This document shows positions 35,778 through 45,525 of a stretch of DNA of 62,265 nucleotides, piece after piece. The stretch comes from JBGSUZ01 sp043770095 (lineage in GTDB: Bacteria > Bacillota > Clostridia > Peptostreptococcales > Acidaminobacteraceae), in NCBI GenBank assembly GCA_043770095.1, contig JAYVIR010000082.1, forward strand, positions 1 to 62,265, in the 5' to 3' direction. A model generated the notes under the pieces. That model saw only the letters and a program-made list of their open reading frames with translations, was not told where the DNA came from and ran no database searches. The stretch's first letter is position 1; each line of letters starts with the position of its first letter. Made by a program: the position numbers and the translations under genes.

Positions 35778-35796
35778 AGGGCCTCCTAAAACATTA

Positions 35797-36795
35797 TTAA
35801 CGAATCTTTTTAAGTAAAATTTCTCTTTTTTCCTTGATATCATCTAAGTAGCCAGTTTTATATTTCCCACTTGCTACCGCTCCAGACCCTTGATTATAAG
35901 CTAAAATGCCTTTCTCAATAGATCCAAATTTATTTAAACCATTTTTTACGTATTGAACACCTACTTTGATACTCTTCTCAGGCGTCAATAAATCTTGTTT
36001 TGTAAGTCCAAATTTCTTGCCTGTCGAAACTAAAATTTGCATGATCCCAACAGCGCCTTTATACTCACAATTCGATCTAAATGTACTTTCTTTCCAAACC
36101 ATTGCAAAAATCCAAGTTTCATCGATTTTATTGGCTCTGCTTTCCTTTAAAATTGCATTAACATATCGCTCTGCTTCTTTTTCTGACAAAGAGCGATTGA
36201 CACCTCTTACAAACTTAATGAGTTTGTTTTGATAAGCGTCATTGGCATTATTAACGGATTGCTCAAGAGCCTTTTTTGAAAGACTGCTTATATGCATATC
36301 CCCTACGCCGTCTGTTGAGTAGTAAAGTCCGAGTTGATTTAAAACATCCAAAGTTAAAGGCACGTATAAGGCTTTGTTATATTTAAGAATTTTATGGTTT
36401 CCTAAATTTAGCGCTGATCCATCTAACAATATCTTTGCATTTTTTAGTTCCGCCTTCTTCTTGATTAGTGAAGACTTCAAATCTCTCTGAGTGAGTGTCA
36501 CGCTTTTATCTCTTTCGATCTTAGTGAGCGCTATTTCGTTTACATCCTCTTTGACATCTAGTTGAAGACCAATGGGTTTCAACGTGTTACAGGCTAATGG
36601 GAAGTATATGACCTTATTGTATTGGATGAACGGAAATTCAAGTTCATCATTGTGAAATGCTTTATCATCAAAATAAATTGTGCTGTCATTAACACTTACT
36701 TCCACTTGTACCAGCCCGCTATCAGCATATGCCGATCTGTGAGTCATCATTAAAATTAACAAAACAATGACGGCAGTCCAACGGGTTTTAGTCAT
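35797..36795 (-). CDS. Secreted lytic transglycosylase with N-terminal copper-amine-oxidase-like domain
   Basis: 332 residues. A signal peptide (WTAVIVLLILMMTHRSAYA), then about 130 residues of beta repeats of the copper-amine-oxidase N-domain type (VIYFPLACNTLKPIGL; ALYVPLTLDVLNQLGL), then a goose-type lysozyme/SLT domain: IFAMVWKESTFRSNCEYKGAVGIMQILVSTGKKFGL with the catalytic Glu, and ILAYNQGSGAV. It should cleave peptidoglycan glycan strands at the cell surface. Confidence 0.85.
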   Translation of the reverse strand: MTKTRWTAVIVLLILMMTHRSAYADSGLVQVEVSVNDSTIYFDDKAFHNDELEFPFIQYNKVIYFPLACNTLKPIGLQLDVKEDVNEIALTKIERDKSVTLTQRDLKSSLIKKKAELKNAKILLDGSALNLGNHKILKYNKALYVPLTLDVLNQLGLYYSTDGVGDMHISSLSKKALEQSVNNANDAYQNKLIKFVRGVNRSLSEKEAERYVNAILKESRANKIDETWIFAMVWKESTFRSNCEYKGAVGIMQILVSTGKKFGLTKQDLLTPEKSIKVGVQYVKNGLNKFGSIEKGILAYNQGSGAVASGKYKTGYLDDIKEKREILLKKIR

Positions 36796-37108
36796 TCAAT
36801 CACTCCTCTTTTTTAAGATATTGCTATTCTACCACACATATTAGAGGGTTTAAAAGCAAAAAATCTCAAAAAAGAGTCATCTGACAACTTATAATTGTTG
36901 ATGCAGTTGCTACAACTTGCTTTGAGTAGGTAAAATTTTTTTCGTTTTTTGACGTATTTTTTTGTTTGAAAACTGGTTTTTGTGATAGTGGGCAAACTTT
37001 AATGATATTTAAAATTTTATACACCTAGCGATTTGTTTATTATTACACTTCCATTTCTGACACGTTATCTGTATAATAATAGAAAAATTTCAGTGTGGAG
37101 GTTAAACA
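36796..37108. other. Divergent intergenic region before add
   Basis: About 310 bases with no gene. A -10-like TATAAT at 37072-37077 lies 37 bases before the add start, without a convincing -35. A T-rich stretch (36927-36975) is otherwise featureless. Confidence 0.4.
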
Positions 37109-38113
37109 ATGTCTAATACTTTTTTACTCCCAAAAATCGAACTGCACTGTCACCTAGATGGCAGTGTTAGACCAAGTACCTTAAAAGAACTTTCCATAAA
37201 AGAAGGTCTTATTGATCTTACTTCTATAGAGTCTTTTGAATCGCATATTCGCGTTCCTGAAAATTGTGATTCCCTTGTGACGTATTTAAAATGCTTTTCA
37301 ATTCCTATTGCTGTCATGCAAACACGTGAACATCTAGAACGAATTTCAAAAGAATTGGTTGAAGATGTCGCTGCAACTGGCGTTAAGTACATTGAAGTTC
37401 GCTTTGCGCCACATCTTCATATGGAAAAAGGACTTCAGTACAACGAAATTGTAGAAAACGTACTCGCAGGTTTAAAAGAAGGCGAATCTTCAACAGGGAC
37501 AATTGCCAGACTGATTCTCTGCTGTATGAGACACTTGCCAATTGAAAAATCTATTGAAGTCGTTGAACTTGGTCTTCCTTATCTAGGCAAAGGCGTCGTT
37601 GCTGTAGATTTAGCTGGCGATGAACACAACTTCCCTCCTGAGATTCACGAGAAGGCCTTTAAACTTGCAAAATCTTTAGGATTCAAGATCACCATCCATG
37701 CAGGCGAAACTGGAATAGGTGCAAATGTCAGCACTGCAATAGAGAAACTTCATGCTGATCGAATAGGGCATGGACTCTTTATTAAAGATGACACTTCCGC
37801 TTATAATCTCGTCAAATCATCAAAAATAGCATTAGAAATGTGCCCGAGTTCTAACGTTCAAACCAAAGGGGTTTTAACCTATGAAGAACACCCTATTATT
37901 GATTTCTTAAAGTCCGATTTGCTTTCTACATTAAATACGGATAATATGACGGTTTCCAATATCACATTAAATACTGAATTCACACATTTAGAGACCAGTC
38001 TTAATGCAACAATTGAAGACTATTGGCAGTTTTATATAAATGCCATTGAAGCGGCCTTTGCGACGGATCATGAAAAAGCTTATTTAAGAAGTTTTCTTCC
38101 TACTATAAGTTAA
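37109..38113 (+). CDS. add: Adenosine deaminase
   Basis: 334 residues, with all deaminase motifs: metal-binding LHCHLDGSVRPST, TIHAGETG with the catalytic Glu region, RIGHGL, CPSSNVQT and LNTDNMTV (usually STDDP; the aspartate ligand is kept). It converts adenosine to inosine, and in relatives adenine to hypoxanthine. GGAGG sits 8-9 bases before the ATG. It appears monocistronic and has a terminator downstream. Confidence 0.92.
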   Translation: MSNTFLLPKIELHCHLDGSVRPSTLKELSIKEGLIDLTSIESFESHIRVPENCDSLVTYLKCFSIPIAVMQTREHLERISKELVEDVAATGVKYIEVRFAPHLHMEKGLQYNEIVENVLAGLKEGESSTGTIARLILCCMRHLPIEKSIEVVELGLPYLGKGVVAVDLAGDEHNFPPEIHEKAFKLAKSLGFKITIHAGETGIGANVSTAIEKLHADRIGHGLFIKDDTSAYNLVKSSKIALEMCPSSNVQTKGVLTYEEHPIIDFLKSDLLSTLNTDNMTVSNITLNTEFTHLETSLNATIEDYWQFYINAIEAAFATDHEKAYLRSFLPTIS

Positions 38114-38127
38114 AAATAAGCACAAGA

Positions 38128-38184
38128 AAAAATGCGCTGAGAGGATTTTCATCACTCTTATAATAGCGCATTTATATTTTTTTG
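38128..38184. terminator. Terminator between add and the lipoprotein gene
   Basis: aaatgcgct (38130-38138) pairs with agcgcattt (38165-38173), with an inner gagag/ctctt stem and a T-run after. It serves converging genes. Confidence 0.8.
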
Positions 38185-38217
38185 AATGTTACTTCATATT
38201 TCGAATACAAAGTGATC

Positions 38218-39264
38218 TTACTCATTCTTATTAGGAAATGTCCGTTCAATCGTCTCTTTATATCGATTGGCATCTTTTTCTGCGCCATTTTTCCCGAGTA
38301 GATTTGCATAGTATAGCAACACTTTCTTCAATTGATCTTCTTTTAATACATAATTCGCTCCAAAATTTTCTCCTGTTGCTTCATTAAAAGGCGTAAAATT
38401 GCTTTTCATCATGGTAATCAAGTCCGCACCATAATGATTCTGGAAATAGTAATTTAAACTCCATTCTAAATACTTAATGGCACACTTAACGTCATTGTTT
38501 TTTTCAACTTCAATGGCTTTCGTTTCAGACGTATTAATCATCAAATTGGCCATTTCAAAAAGTGTTTCTTCGTAGGCCATTGGGTACATCGATTGATCGG
38601 GCAGTTTCATCGCCTCATCAATATTCCCGCTCTCAAGGAGTGCGGTCATAGTGTCAAAGTAGAGTAACGACGGGTCTTCCCAACCTCTTTTAAAGAGGTT
38701 CATTTTAGAATCTTCCATTTTAAAGAAGTAACATTCTTCAAACGCAGAGAATGGTCTTTGTGACACAACAACCCAGACCCCGTCCTTCTCTAACAGATAG
38801 GTCTTTGGCATATTCACTTGATAACGCGCTAAGTGCTCACCTTCTATTACGTATTTTTCATCCGAAATTTTCTTTAATTTACCAAATAGTGTGTTTGGAT
38901 TTTCATGCTTGTCCATCAACAAGGTTAAAAAATAAACATCGCCTGTTTCACTTACAAACAACTTCAGATCCATATTTTCAACGCTTAGTTTGTATTTTTT
39001 TAAAGCGTTGTCACTCTTTATATCTTTAATGACAACTTGTTCAAGTTTATTGTCACTTTCATCTTCTGAAAAAAATTCATCTATGAGGTCATAATCATTA
39101 AGTTCATTGGTTAATGGAACTGCATTTTGCGTAAATTCTTCCTGGATCACTTGATTCGATTCATCTTTCTCAATAATTGGGATGCTTTGACAACCTGTCA
39201 GAATAAAACTGACGGTTACAAGTCCCACTGATAATTTTAAGCATCTATAATATAAAGTTTTCAA
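38218..39264 (-). CDS. Hypothetical lipoprotein
   Basis: About 348 residues. The signal sequence LKLSVGLVTVSFILTGC ends in a lipobox cysteine, so the protein should be anchored to the outer membrane-side of the cell membrane. The rest is soluble and unassigned; the C-terminal part (AIKYLEWSLNYYFQNHYG, ...LLYYANLLGKNGAEKDANRYKETIERTF) looks like helical repeats. A TTG start at 39264 is chosen, since GGAGATGAG precedes it, whereas the longer frame (TTG at 39309) has no ribosome site. Confidence 0.7.
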   Translation of the reverse strand: MKTLYYRCLKLSVGLVTVSFILTGCQSIPIIEKDESNQVIQEEFTQNAVPLTNELNDYDLIDEFFSEDESDNKLEQVVIKDIKSDNALKKYKLSVENMDLKLFVSETGDVYFLTLLMDKHENPNTLFGKLKKISDEKYVIEGEHLARYQVNMPKTYLLEKDGVWVVVSQRPFSAFEECYFFKMEDSKMNLFKRGWEDPSLLYFDTMTALLESGNIDEAMKLPDQSMYPMAYEETLFEMANLMINTSETKAIEVEKNNDVKCAIKYLEWSLNYYFQNHYGADLITMMKSNFTPFNEATGENFGANYVLKEDQLKKVLLYYANLLGKNGAEKDANRYKETIERTFPNKNE

Positions 39265-39544
39265 TTTAATCTCATCTCCATCATTTCTCACAAGTTCATT
39301 ATAATTCAATACTGTAAGTATGGGGGCATGTTTTTTACTATTTTAATGCTTTTGTAACCTTTGAATTCACTTAATATTCTAAAAAAACAATGTTTTTAAA
39401 TTAACTAATTTTGAACTAATTACAACTAGATATTGCTACCAAATATCGTTATAATAGATTTTAGAGTAATGATTGTGAAAATATAATTAAATCGAATAAG
39501 GTGTGCCGTTTATCTTATTCTCATTTGAAAAGGAGTGTAAATTT

Positions 39545-40744
39545 ATGAATTGTGTTATTCCAATTTCTGACAAAGTGCATTGGATTGGCGTCAACGACCG
39601 AGAAACAACTTTATTTGAAAATTATTGGCCTCTTGAAAAAGGGGTTTGTTATAATTCTTATCTTATAAACGATGAAAAAATTGCCATTATGGATACGGTA
39701 AAATTCAACAAAACCGACGAGTATCTCAGTAAAATCAAAGAAATAATTGGCGATCGCAAGCCTGATTATTTAGTTGTTCACCACATGGAGCCTGACCACT
39801 CAAGTTCTATGAAGGCTATCATTTCTGAGTACCCTGACATTAAAATCGTCGGCAATAAAAAAACATTTGAGCTCATGAGAGGCTTCTACGACATCACAGA
39901 GAATTATTATGAAGTTGGCGAAGGCGACATCATCGACCTTGGCAATCATAAACTCAAATTCTTTATGACACCCATGATCCACTGGCCAGAGACAATGATG
40001 TCCTTTGACCTTACAGATGGCATTCTCTTCTCTATGGACGCTTTTGGTGGTTTTGGCTCACTTGATGGCACGTTGTTTGACGACGAAGTTAACCTTAGTT
40101 TTTATGAAGATGAAATTCGCAGATATTATTCAAACATTGTTGCAAAATATAGCCCTATCGTTCAAAATGCCCTTAAGAAACTTAGCACTTTAGATATCAA
40201 AATTATTGCGCCAACACATGGCCCTGTTTGGAGAACTTCTCCTGGCACCATTATTGACTTCTATGACAAATGGAGCCGCTATGAGGCTGAAGAAGGCGTT
40301 GTCATCGTCTACGGCACTATGTACGGCAATACAGCTAAAATGGCAGACTATGTGGCAAGAATCATTGCCGAAAACGGCGTTAAAAACGTTCGTGTCTATG
40401 ACGCCTCAAAAACACACGTTTCTCATATCTTAAACGATATTTGGAGATTCAAAGGGGTAATCTTAGGCTCATGCGCTTATAACACTTACGTATTCCCTGC
40501 TATGGACAACGTACTTCGAACGCTTGAGCATACAGGTCTTAAAAATAGATACCTCGGCATCTTCGGCAATAAAGGCTGGAGCGGCGGTGGTGTTAAAGGC
40601 ATTCTTGAATTCTCTGAAAAGATGAAGTGGGAACGTATTGGAGAAGCGATTGAAGCAACACTTTCTGCAAAAGACGCTGATTATGAAAAGTTGAATGCCC
40701 TTGGCAAAGAAATGGCTGAAATGGTTAAAAATAACCCAAAATAA
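39545..40744 (+). CDS. fprA: FprA-type flavodiiron protein (A-type flavoprotein)
   Basis: About 399 residues. The N-terminal metallo-beta-lactamase domain keeps the diiron ligands (HHMEPDHSSS, HWPETM, FSMDAFGGFG, APTHGPVWR). The C-terminal flavodoxin domain begins VVIVYGTMYGNTAKMAD and binds FMN. It reduces O2 to water or NO to N2O, protecting anaerobes. The ATG at 39545 has AAGGAG about 9 bases upstream. It precedes the S9 peptidase gene, with the same orientation and a 20-base gap. Confidence 0.95.
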   Translation: MNCVIPISDKVHWIGVNDRETTLFENYWPLEKGVCYNSYLINDEKIAIMDTVKFNKTDEYLSKIKEIIGDRKPDYLVVHHMEPDHSSSMKAIISEYPDIKIVGNKKTFELMRGFYDITENYYEVGEGDIIDLGNHKLKFFMTPMIHWPETMMSFDLTDGILFSMDAFGGFGSLDGTLFDDEVNLSFYEDEIRRYYSNIVAKYSPIVQNALKKLSTLDIKIIAPTHGPVWRTSPGTIIDFYDKWSRYEAEEGVVIVYGTMYGNTAKMADYVARIIAENGVKNVRVYDASKTHVSHILNDIWRFKGVILGSCAYNTYVFPAMDNVLRTLEHTGLKNRYLGIFGNKGWSGGGVKGILEFSEKMKWERIGEAIEATLSAKDADYEKLNALGKEMAEMVKNNPK

Positions 40745-40764
40745 ATGATATGGAGCTGATTGTT

Positions 40765-42759
40765 ATGAAGCGAATCGAACTTGATCAATTCTGTGAAATC
40801 AGCTATGTTGGAGGCTTGTCTTCGTCACCTTGCGAAGACAAGCTTTGCTTTATCAAAAGCATAGCTTCCCTTGAAAAAAACAAATACGAAACCAATTTAT
40901 GGCTGTATGAAAAAGACAAGGTGCTTCGCAAATTAACAAGCAGCAATAGCGATCGTCAAAGCACTTGGCTTGATAATGAGCATATTGCCTTCTTCTCAAA
41001 TCGCGTTAAAGATGAAAAATATAAGAAAACGAGAATTTACCAAATTTGTACTTCTGGCGGAGAAGCAGAACTGCTTTTAGAAACGTGCCATCAAATCAAC
41101 AGTTTCAAGGTTTTGGACGCCAATCGATGGCTGGTTTTAATCCACTATCACCCTGATCTATTTGAACTTCAACAAGAACAAGACGTTGATAAACTCAATA
41201 CACATAATGAAGACAATGAGAGTTGGAAAGAATTTGATGAAATCCCATTTTGGTCTAATGGCGACGGCGTCACCAATAAGCAACGTAACGCTTTAGGCAT
41301 TCTTAATCTGACCACTAAAAAAATCGAACTCCTGACAGATCAATTAACCGATGTTTATCACTATGATTTAAATGCAGACAAAACGCAGATTGCATACATT
41401 TGCAATTCATTCAAAAGCGTCATGAGCATCTATAACAGCATTGGCCTTATTACGCTACATACAAACGAAAAGAAAGACATTTCCCACGAGGAAACTTTTA
41501 TATATGAAAGCTGCCAATTTGACCCCGAAGGGCAACTTATTATGCTTGGCAAATCGGCTCAGCAATACGGCTTAAATGAAAATGCGAAATTCTTTAAAAT
41601 CAACCCGCTTACCGGTGAGACGATTCTTTTAAGCAAAGACCTTGATGCCTCTTTAGGTTCATCGGTTGGCTCAGATGTAAAATATGGTGCTGGCGGCGAT
41701 TCTAAATGGATCTTTACTGAGAATGGCATGATTTTCTCCAGTACCCAAGGACACAGCTGCAATCTTTATCAACTTGGCAAAGATGGCAACATCACAGCAA
41801 TTACTACAATTGACGGTTCCATCTTCTGTTATGAAAAGATGGGCTCTGAAATCATTTTCAATGCGTTAAACGATTTCAAACCTATGGAACTTTACAGCTT
41901 CTCAGTAAGTGGTCTCAAACGCTTAACGAGTCTCAACACCCACTACGGCGAAACGTATTTCCTCTCCACTCCAGAACATTTTACCTTTGTTAATGCAGAT
42001 GGCATTGAAATCAGCGGTTGGGTTATGAAACCGAGAGATTTCAATTCCAAACGCAGATACCCAGCTATTTTGAACATTCACGGCGGTCCTAAAACGGTCT
42101 ATGGCAGCGTTTATTATCACGAAATGCAGTACTGGGCCTCTGAAGGTTATGCCGTTATTTATTGTAACCCACGCGGCAGCGATGGCAAAGGCGATGCTTT
42201 TGCCGACATAAGAGGTCAATACGGTGGCATTGACTATGATGACCTAATGGCATTTGTCGATACCGCAGTTGAACGCAACCCTTGGATTCACCATGACCAA
42301 ATTGGCGTTACTGGGGGGTCTTATGGCGGCTTTATGACCAATTGGATCATTGGACATACCCATCGGTTTAAAGCGGCTGCAACACAGCGCTCCATTTCCA
42401 ACTGGATTAGCATGTACGCAACCACTGATATTGGCTACTATTTTGCGCAAGACCAAATTGGCGCCAACCCTTGGGATGATGTCCAAAAACTTTGGGATCA
42501 TTCTCCCATGAAGTATGCCGACAAGATTAAAACGCCACTTCTAGTGCTCCACTCTGAAGAAGATTATCGATGCTGGGTTGCTGAAGGCATTCAAATGTTC
42601 ACTTCGTTAAAAGTCAATCAAGTGCCTGCTAAAATGGTCATGTTCCACGGCGAAAACCATGAGCTGAGCCGAAGTGGAAAACCTAAAAATAGAGTCAAGC
42701 GCTTAAAAGAAATAACGCAGTGGATGAAAAACTATCTTCAAACATCTTCTCAAGAATAA
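40765..42759 (+). CDS. S9 family prolyl oligopeptidase/acylaminoacyl peptidase
   Basis: About 664 residues. An N-terminal beta-propeller (about 1-390) gates a C-terminal alpha/beta hydrolase: NIHGGPKTVYGSVY (oxyanion loop), the nucleophile in GVTGGSYGGFMTN, the acid in VLHSEEDYRCW and the His in FHGENHELSRSG. It cleaves short peptides in the cytosol; no signal peptide. The ATG at 40765 is chosen because TGGAG lies 9 bases before it. Confidence 0.92.
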   Translation: MKRIELDQFCEISYVGGLSSSPCEDKLCFIKSIASLEKNKYETNLWLYEKDKVLRKLTSSNSDRQSTWLDNEHIAFFSNRVKDEKYKKTRIYQICTSGGEAELLLETCHQINSFKVLDANRWLVLIHYHPDLFELQQEQDVDKLNTHNEDNESWKEFDEIPFWSNGDGVTNKQRNALGILNLTTKKIELLTDQLTDVYHYDLNADKTQIAYICNSFKSVMSIYNSIGLITLHTNEKKDISHEETFIYESCQFDPEGQLIMLGKSAQQYGLNENAKFFKINPLTGETILLSKDLDASLGSSVGSDVKYGAGGDSKWIFTENGMIFSSTQGHSCNLYQLGKDGNITAITTIDGSIFCYEKMGSEIIFNALNDFKPMELYSFSVSGLKRLTSLNTHYGETYFLSTPEHFTFVNADGIEISGWVMKPRDFNSKRRYPAILNIHGGPKTVYGSVYYHEMQYWASEGYAVIYCNPRGSDGKGDAFADIRGQYGGIDYDDLMAFVDTAVERNPWIHHDQIGVTGGSYGGFMTNWIIGHTHRFKAAATQRSISNWISMYATTDIGYYFAQDQIGANPWDDVQKLWDHSPMKYADKIKTPLLVLHSEEDYRCWVAEGIQMFTSLKVNQVPAKMVMFHGENHELSRSGKPKNRVKRLKEITQWMKNYLQTSSQE

Positions 42760-42792
42760 TAATTGAACTAAAAGTTCTGCCATAAAATTAAG

Positions 42793-42838
42793 AAAGGTTG
42801 ACCCGAGAATTACAAAACATTGGGTCAACCTTTTTTAT
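42793..42838. terminator. Terminator between the S9 peptidase and ppk2 genes
   Basis: A 12-bp stem (aaaggttgaccc, 42793-42804; gggtcaacctttt, 42822-42834) with a T-run serves both converging genes. Confidence 0.92.
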
Positions 42839-42845
42839 GCGCTAT

Positions 42846-43688
42846 TTAATCTTCATCTCCATCTTGATCATCATCCTCTTTTTCAAGAAGTACTGAAACC
42901 AAATCCGGAACGAATGTCTGCTCTGAAAGCGGCGGTCTTACATAGCCGTAATTCTCTTGTTTAGGTGGTAATTTGATCTTAGGCATTTCCACCTCAGTGT
43001 ATTCAAATTGGCTGAGAAAATGTCCGATGCAATTGATTCGTGCATGCCTTTTAATGTCTGCTTGCACAACATACCAAGGCGCTTGCTTAATATCTGTATG
43101 AGCAAACATTGCATCTTTTGCGACTGAATAATCCACCCATTTGGTTCGAGATTCCAAATCCATTGGACTGATTTTCCAGCGCTTTGTCGAATCGTTGATG
43201 CGCTCTTGGAAACGTTTTTCCTGTTCTTCATCTGAGACAGAAAACCAATATTTGATGAGAATAATCCCTGATCTGACGAGCATGCGTTCAAACTCGGGAC
43301 AGCTTCTCATAAACTCTTGATATTCAAGTTCAGTACAAAAACCCATAACCTTTTCTACGCCTGCACGGTTATACCAACTTCTATCAAAAATAACGATTTC
43401 GCCTTGCGATGGTAAATTGGCAACATAGCGTTGGAAATACCATTGACCCTTTTCTCTTTCCGTTGGCGTCCCTAATGCAACAACACGACAGACCCGTGGG
43501 TTAAGTGGCTGAGTGATTGTTTTAATCACGCCCCCTTTTCCAGCTGCATCTCGACCTTCAAAAATAACGACCACTCGAAGGTTTTGTTGCTTAACCCATT
43601 CCTGAAGCTTTACCAATTCAATATTATATTTTTGTATGGTTTTCTCATATTTTTTCTTGCCCAGTTTCGTTTGATGATCTTTTGACAT
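42846..43688 (-). CDS. ppk2: Polyphosphate kinase 2
   Basis: 280 residues, the whole single-domain PPK2 length. Walker A: VIFEGRDAAGKGGVIK (about 40-55); Walker B and lid: EIVIFDRSWYNRAGVEKVMGFC; followed by RWKISPMDLESRTKW. It transfers phosphate between polyphosphate and nucleotides (ADP or GDP). The acidic tail (EKEDDDQDGDED) is unusual but harmless. A ribosome site GGGGGTG precedes the ATG. Confidence 0.95.
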   Translation of the reverse strand: MSKDHQTKLGKKKYEKTIQKYNIELVKLQEWVKQQNLRVVVIFEGRDAAGKGGVIKTITQPLNPRVCRVVALGTPTEREKGQWYFQRYVANLPSQGEIVIFDRSWYNRAGVEKVMGFCTELEYQEFMRSCPEFERMLVRSGIILIKYWFSVSDEEQEKRFQERINDSTKRWKISPMDLESRTKWVDYSVAKDAMFAHTDIKQAPWYVVQADIKRHARINCIGHFLSQFEYTEVEMPKIKLPPKQENYGYVRPPLSEQTFVPDLVSVLLEKEDDDQDGDED

Positions 43689-43765
43689 AAAAACACCCCC
43701 TAATGTTGACTATACAGGTTATTACCCAATATTAAGTCAATCATGCAGGGGGTTTTATTTTATGC

Positions 43766-43800
43766 TATATAAGTTGAATCTTTAATTCAACTTATATAGT
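43766..43800. repeat. Dispersed palindromic repeat, copy 2
   Basis: ctatataagttgaat-cttta-attcaacttatatag, a perfect 15-bp stem with a 5-base loop. It matches copy 1 at 18268-18299 and lies just past the pepD stop, without a T-run. Confidence 0.72.
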
Positions 43801-43821
43801 TTGTTTTAAAAAGTTTAAATA

Positions 43822-45267
43822 TTACGCCATTTTCTTAAGCACTTCTACCAAGAATGTATACACTCTTTCAGTTGAAGAAATGCTAAGTTTTTCTTCTGGC
43901 GTATGAACATCGTATAAATTTGGTCCAAGTGAAACCATGTCGATGTTGCCCACTTTTTCAGTTAACAGACCACACTCTAAACCTGCGTGAATCGCGTCCA
44001 CAAGAAGTTCTTTGCCTGTCATTTCCATATATACAGATTTCATTAAATCTCTAATTGGAGATTCTATTTGGAACGCCCACTCAGGGTAATCCGCTACTAA
44101 CTCAGAGGTTGCGCCGTTTAACTCAGCAAGAATCTTGATACGGTCATTAAGTTCAGCCTTTAAGCTCTTAACACTGCTTCTAACCGCATTGTTCATCATG
44201 ATGACATCTTCTTTGGTTTCAAGCACGCCAATATTATTTGAACTCTCAACAAGGCCTTTAATCACATGGTTCATTGTTTGAACGCCATTAGGGAGCAATC
44301 TGAGGAAATTAACAAATTGAGTCAACGTTTTGTTTGAGTATACTTTTGCAGGGTTTTCAACTGCATTGAATTCGAAGAAAATACCTGGGTCTGCCGCTGC
44401 AAACTCATTTTGGAATATGCCTTCCATCTCTTTAAGTTTCGCTTCAACCGCATCAGAAGATGCCGCATCAAAACCGATTGTCGCATGACAGAATTTTGTG
44501 ATGGCATTCATTTTTTCGCCACCGCTTACTGCAGTCACTTCAATATTTAAACCTTCAAGCGCTCTCAAAACTCTCGCCATCAATTTAATTGCATTGGCTC
44601 TGTTTTTAATAATTTCAATCCCTGAGTGACCACCAAGCAAACCTTTGATTGTAAGTTTTTTATAAACGTCTTTTTGTGCCTTTTCCCATACGATTGGTAA
44701 AGAAACGATGTTGTTGACGCCACCAGCACAAGAAGCAAGTAATGTGCCTTCTTCTTCTGAATCGATATTGATGAGCGTTTTGCCAGAAATGTTGGCAGGA
44801 TTTAAATTGCCTGCGCCGTCCATGCCTGTTTCTTCGGCTATCGTGCACAACACTTCTAATGCAGGATGCTGAAGGTCGTTAGAATCTAATATTGCAAGCG
44901 CCATTGCCACGGCAATGCCGTTATCTGCGCCTAAAGTCGTTTCTTTTGCTCTTAAGAAGTCTCCATCAACCCAAAGCTCGATCGGGTCTTTTAAAAAATC
45001 GTGGTTGCTGCCTTCAGTTTTAACACATACCATGTCCATGTGTCCTTGAAGAATGACAGCTGGAATATGCTCATAACCAGGTGTTGCCGGTTTTTTAATG
45101 ATTACATTTAGACACGGCTCTTGAATCGTTTCAAGATTTCTATCTTTGCCAAATTTAGTTAAGTAGTCGCTGACACCTTTCTCGTCGTCAGAACCTCTTG
45201 GAATTTGAGAGATTTCATTAAAATACTTAAAAACTTTTTCTGGTTTGAGTTCATTAATATTAGACAT
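43822..45267 (-). CDS. pepD: Aminoacyl-histidine dipeptidase (M20C, PepD)
   Basis: 481 residues, the normal PepD length. Metal ligands in order: ILQGHMDMV, LGADNGIAVAMAL, EVLCTIAEETGMDGA, INIDSEEEG and near the end HAGLECGLL. It hydrolyses Xaa-His and broad dipeptides, using two zinc ions. AAGGAG lies 9 bases before the ATG. Monocistronic; a dispersed hairpin repeat follows. Confidence 0.95.
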   Translation of the reverse strand: MSNINELKPEKVFKYFNEISQIPRGSDDEKGVSDYLTKFGKDRNLETIQEPCLNVIIKKPATPGYEHIPAVILQGHMDMVCVKTEGSNHDFLKDPIELWVDGDFLRAKETTLGADNGIAVAMALAILDSNDLQHPALEVLCTIAEETGMDGAGNLNPANISGKTLINIDSEEEGTLLASCAGGVNNIVSLPIVWEKAQKDVYKKLTIKGLLGGHSGIEIIKNRANAIKLMARVLRALEGLNIEVTAVSGGEKMNAITKFCHATIGFDAASSDAVEAKLKEMEGIFQNEFAAADPGIFFEFNAVENPAKVYSNKTLTQFVNFLRLLPNGVQTMNHVIKGLVESSNNIGVLETKEDVIMMNNAVRSSVKSLKAELNDRIKILAELNGATSELVADYPEWAFQIESPIRDLMKSVYMEMTGKELLVDAIHAGLECGLLTEKVGNIDMVSLGPNLYDVHTPEEKLSISSTERVYTFLVEVLKKMA

Positions 45268-45421
45268 TTATAGTCATCTCCTTTTACTATTGAAGCGGGC
45301 AAATGGTTGTTCAATCTACACTTCTATTCTATAAAAAAAAACGCATTAAAGTTGTTAAAATTTCTTAGTATTTGTCACTTAAATTAATTAGTTTGTGATA
45401 TCTTCTAAAATAATATTAATA

Positions 45422-45469
45422 AGACTGTTTAGTCTGTCAATTGAGCAAATCAACCATCTGAATTACAAT
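45422..45469 (+). promoter_or_regulatory. Promoter of the MsmX-type ATPase gene, with small inverted repeat
   Basis: -35 TTGAGC (45441-45446), 17-base spacer, -10 TACAAT (45464-45469), 56 bases before the start. Just upstream, agact-gttt-agtct (45422-45435) is a small palindrome that may bind a regulator. Confidence 0.6.
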
Positions 45470-45525
45470 AGGGTTAGATTATAAAACCCTTGACTATAAA
45501 CACCCATAACTTAGGAGGCTTACTC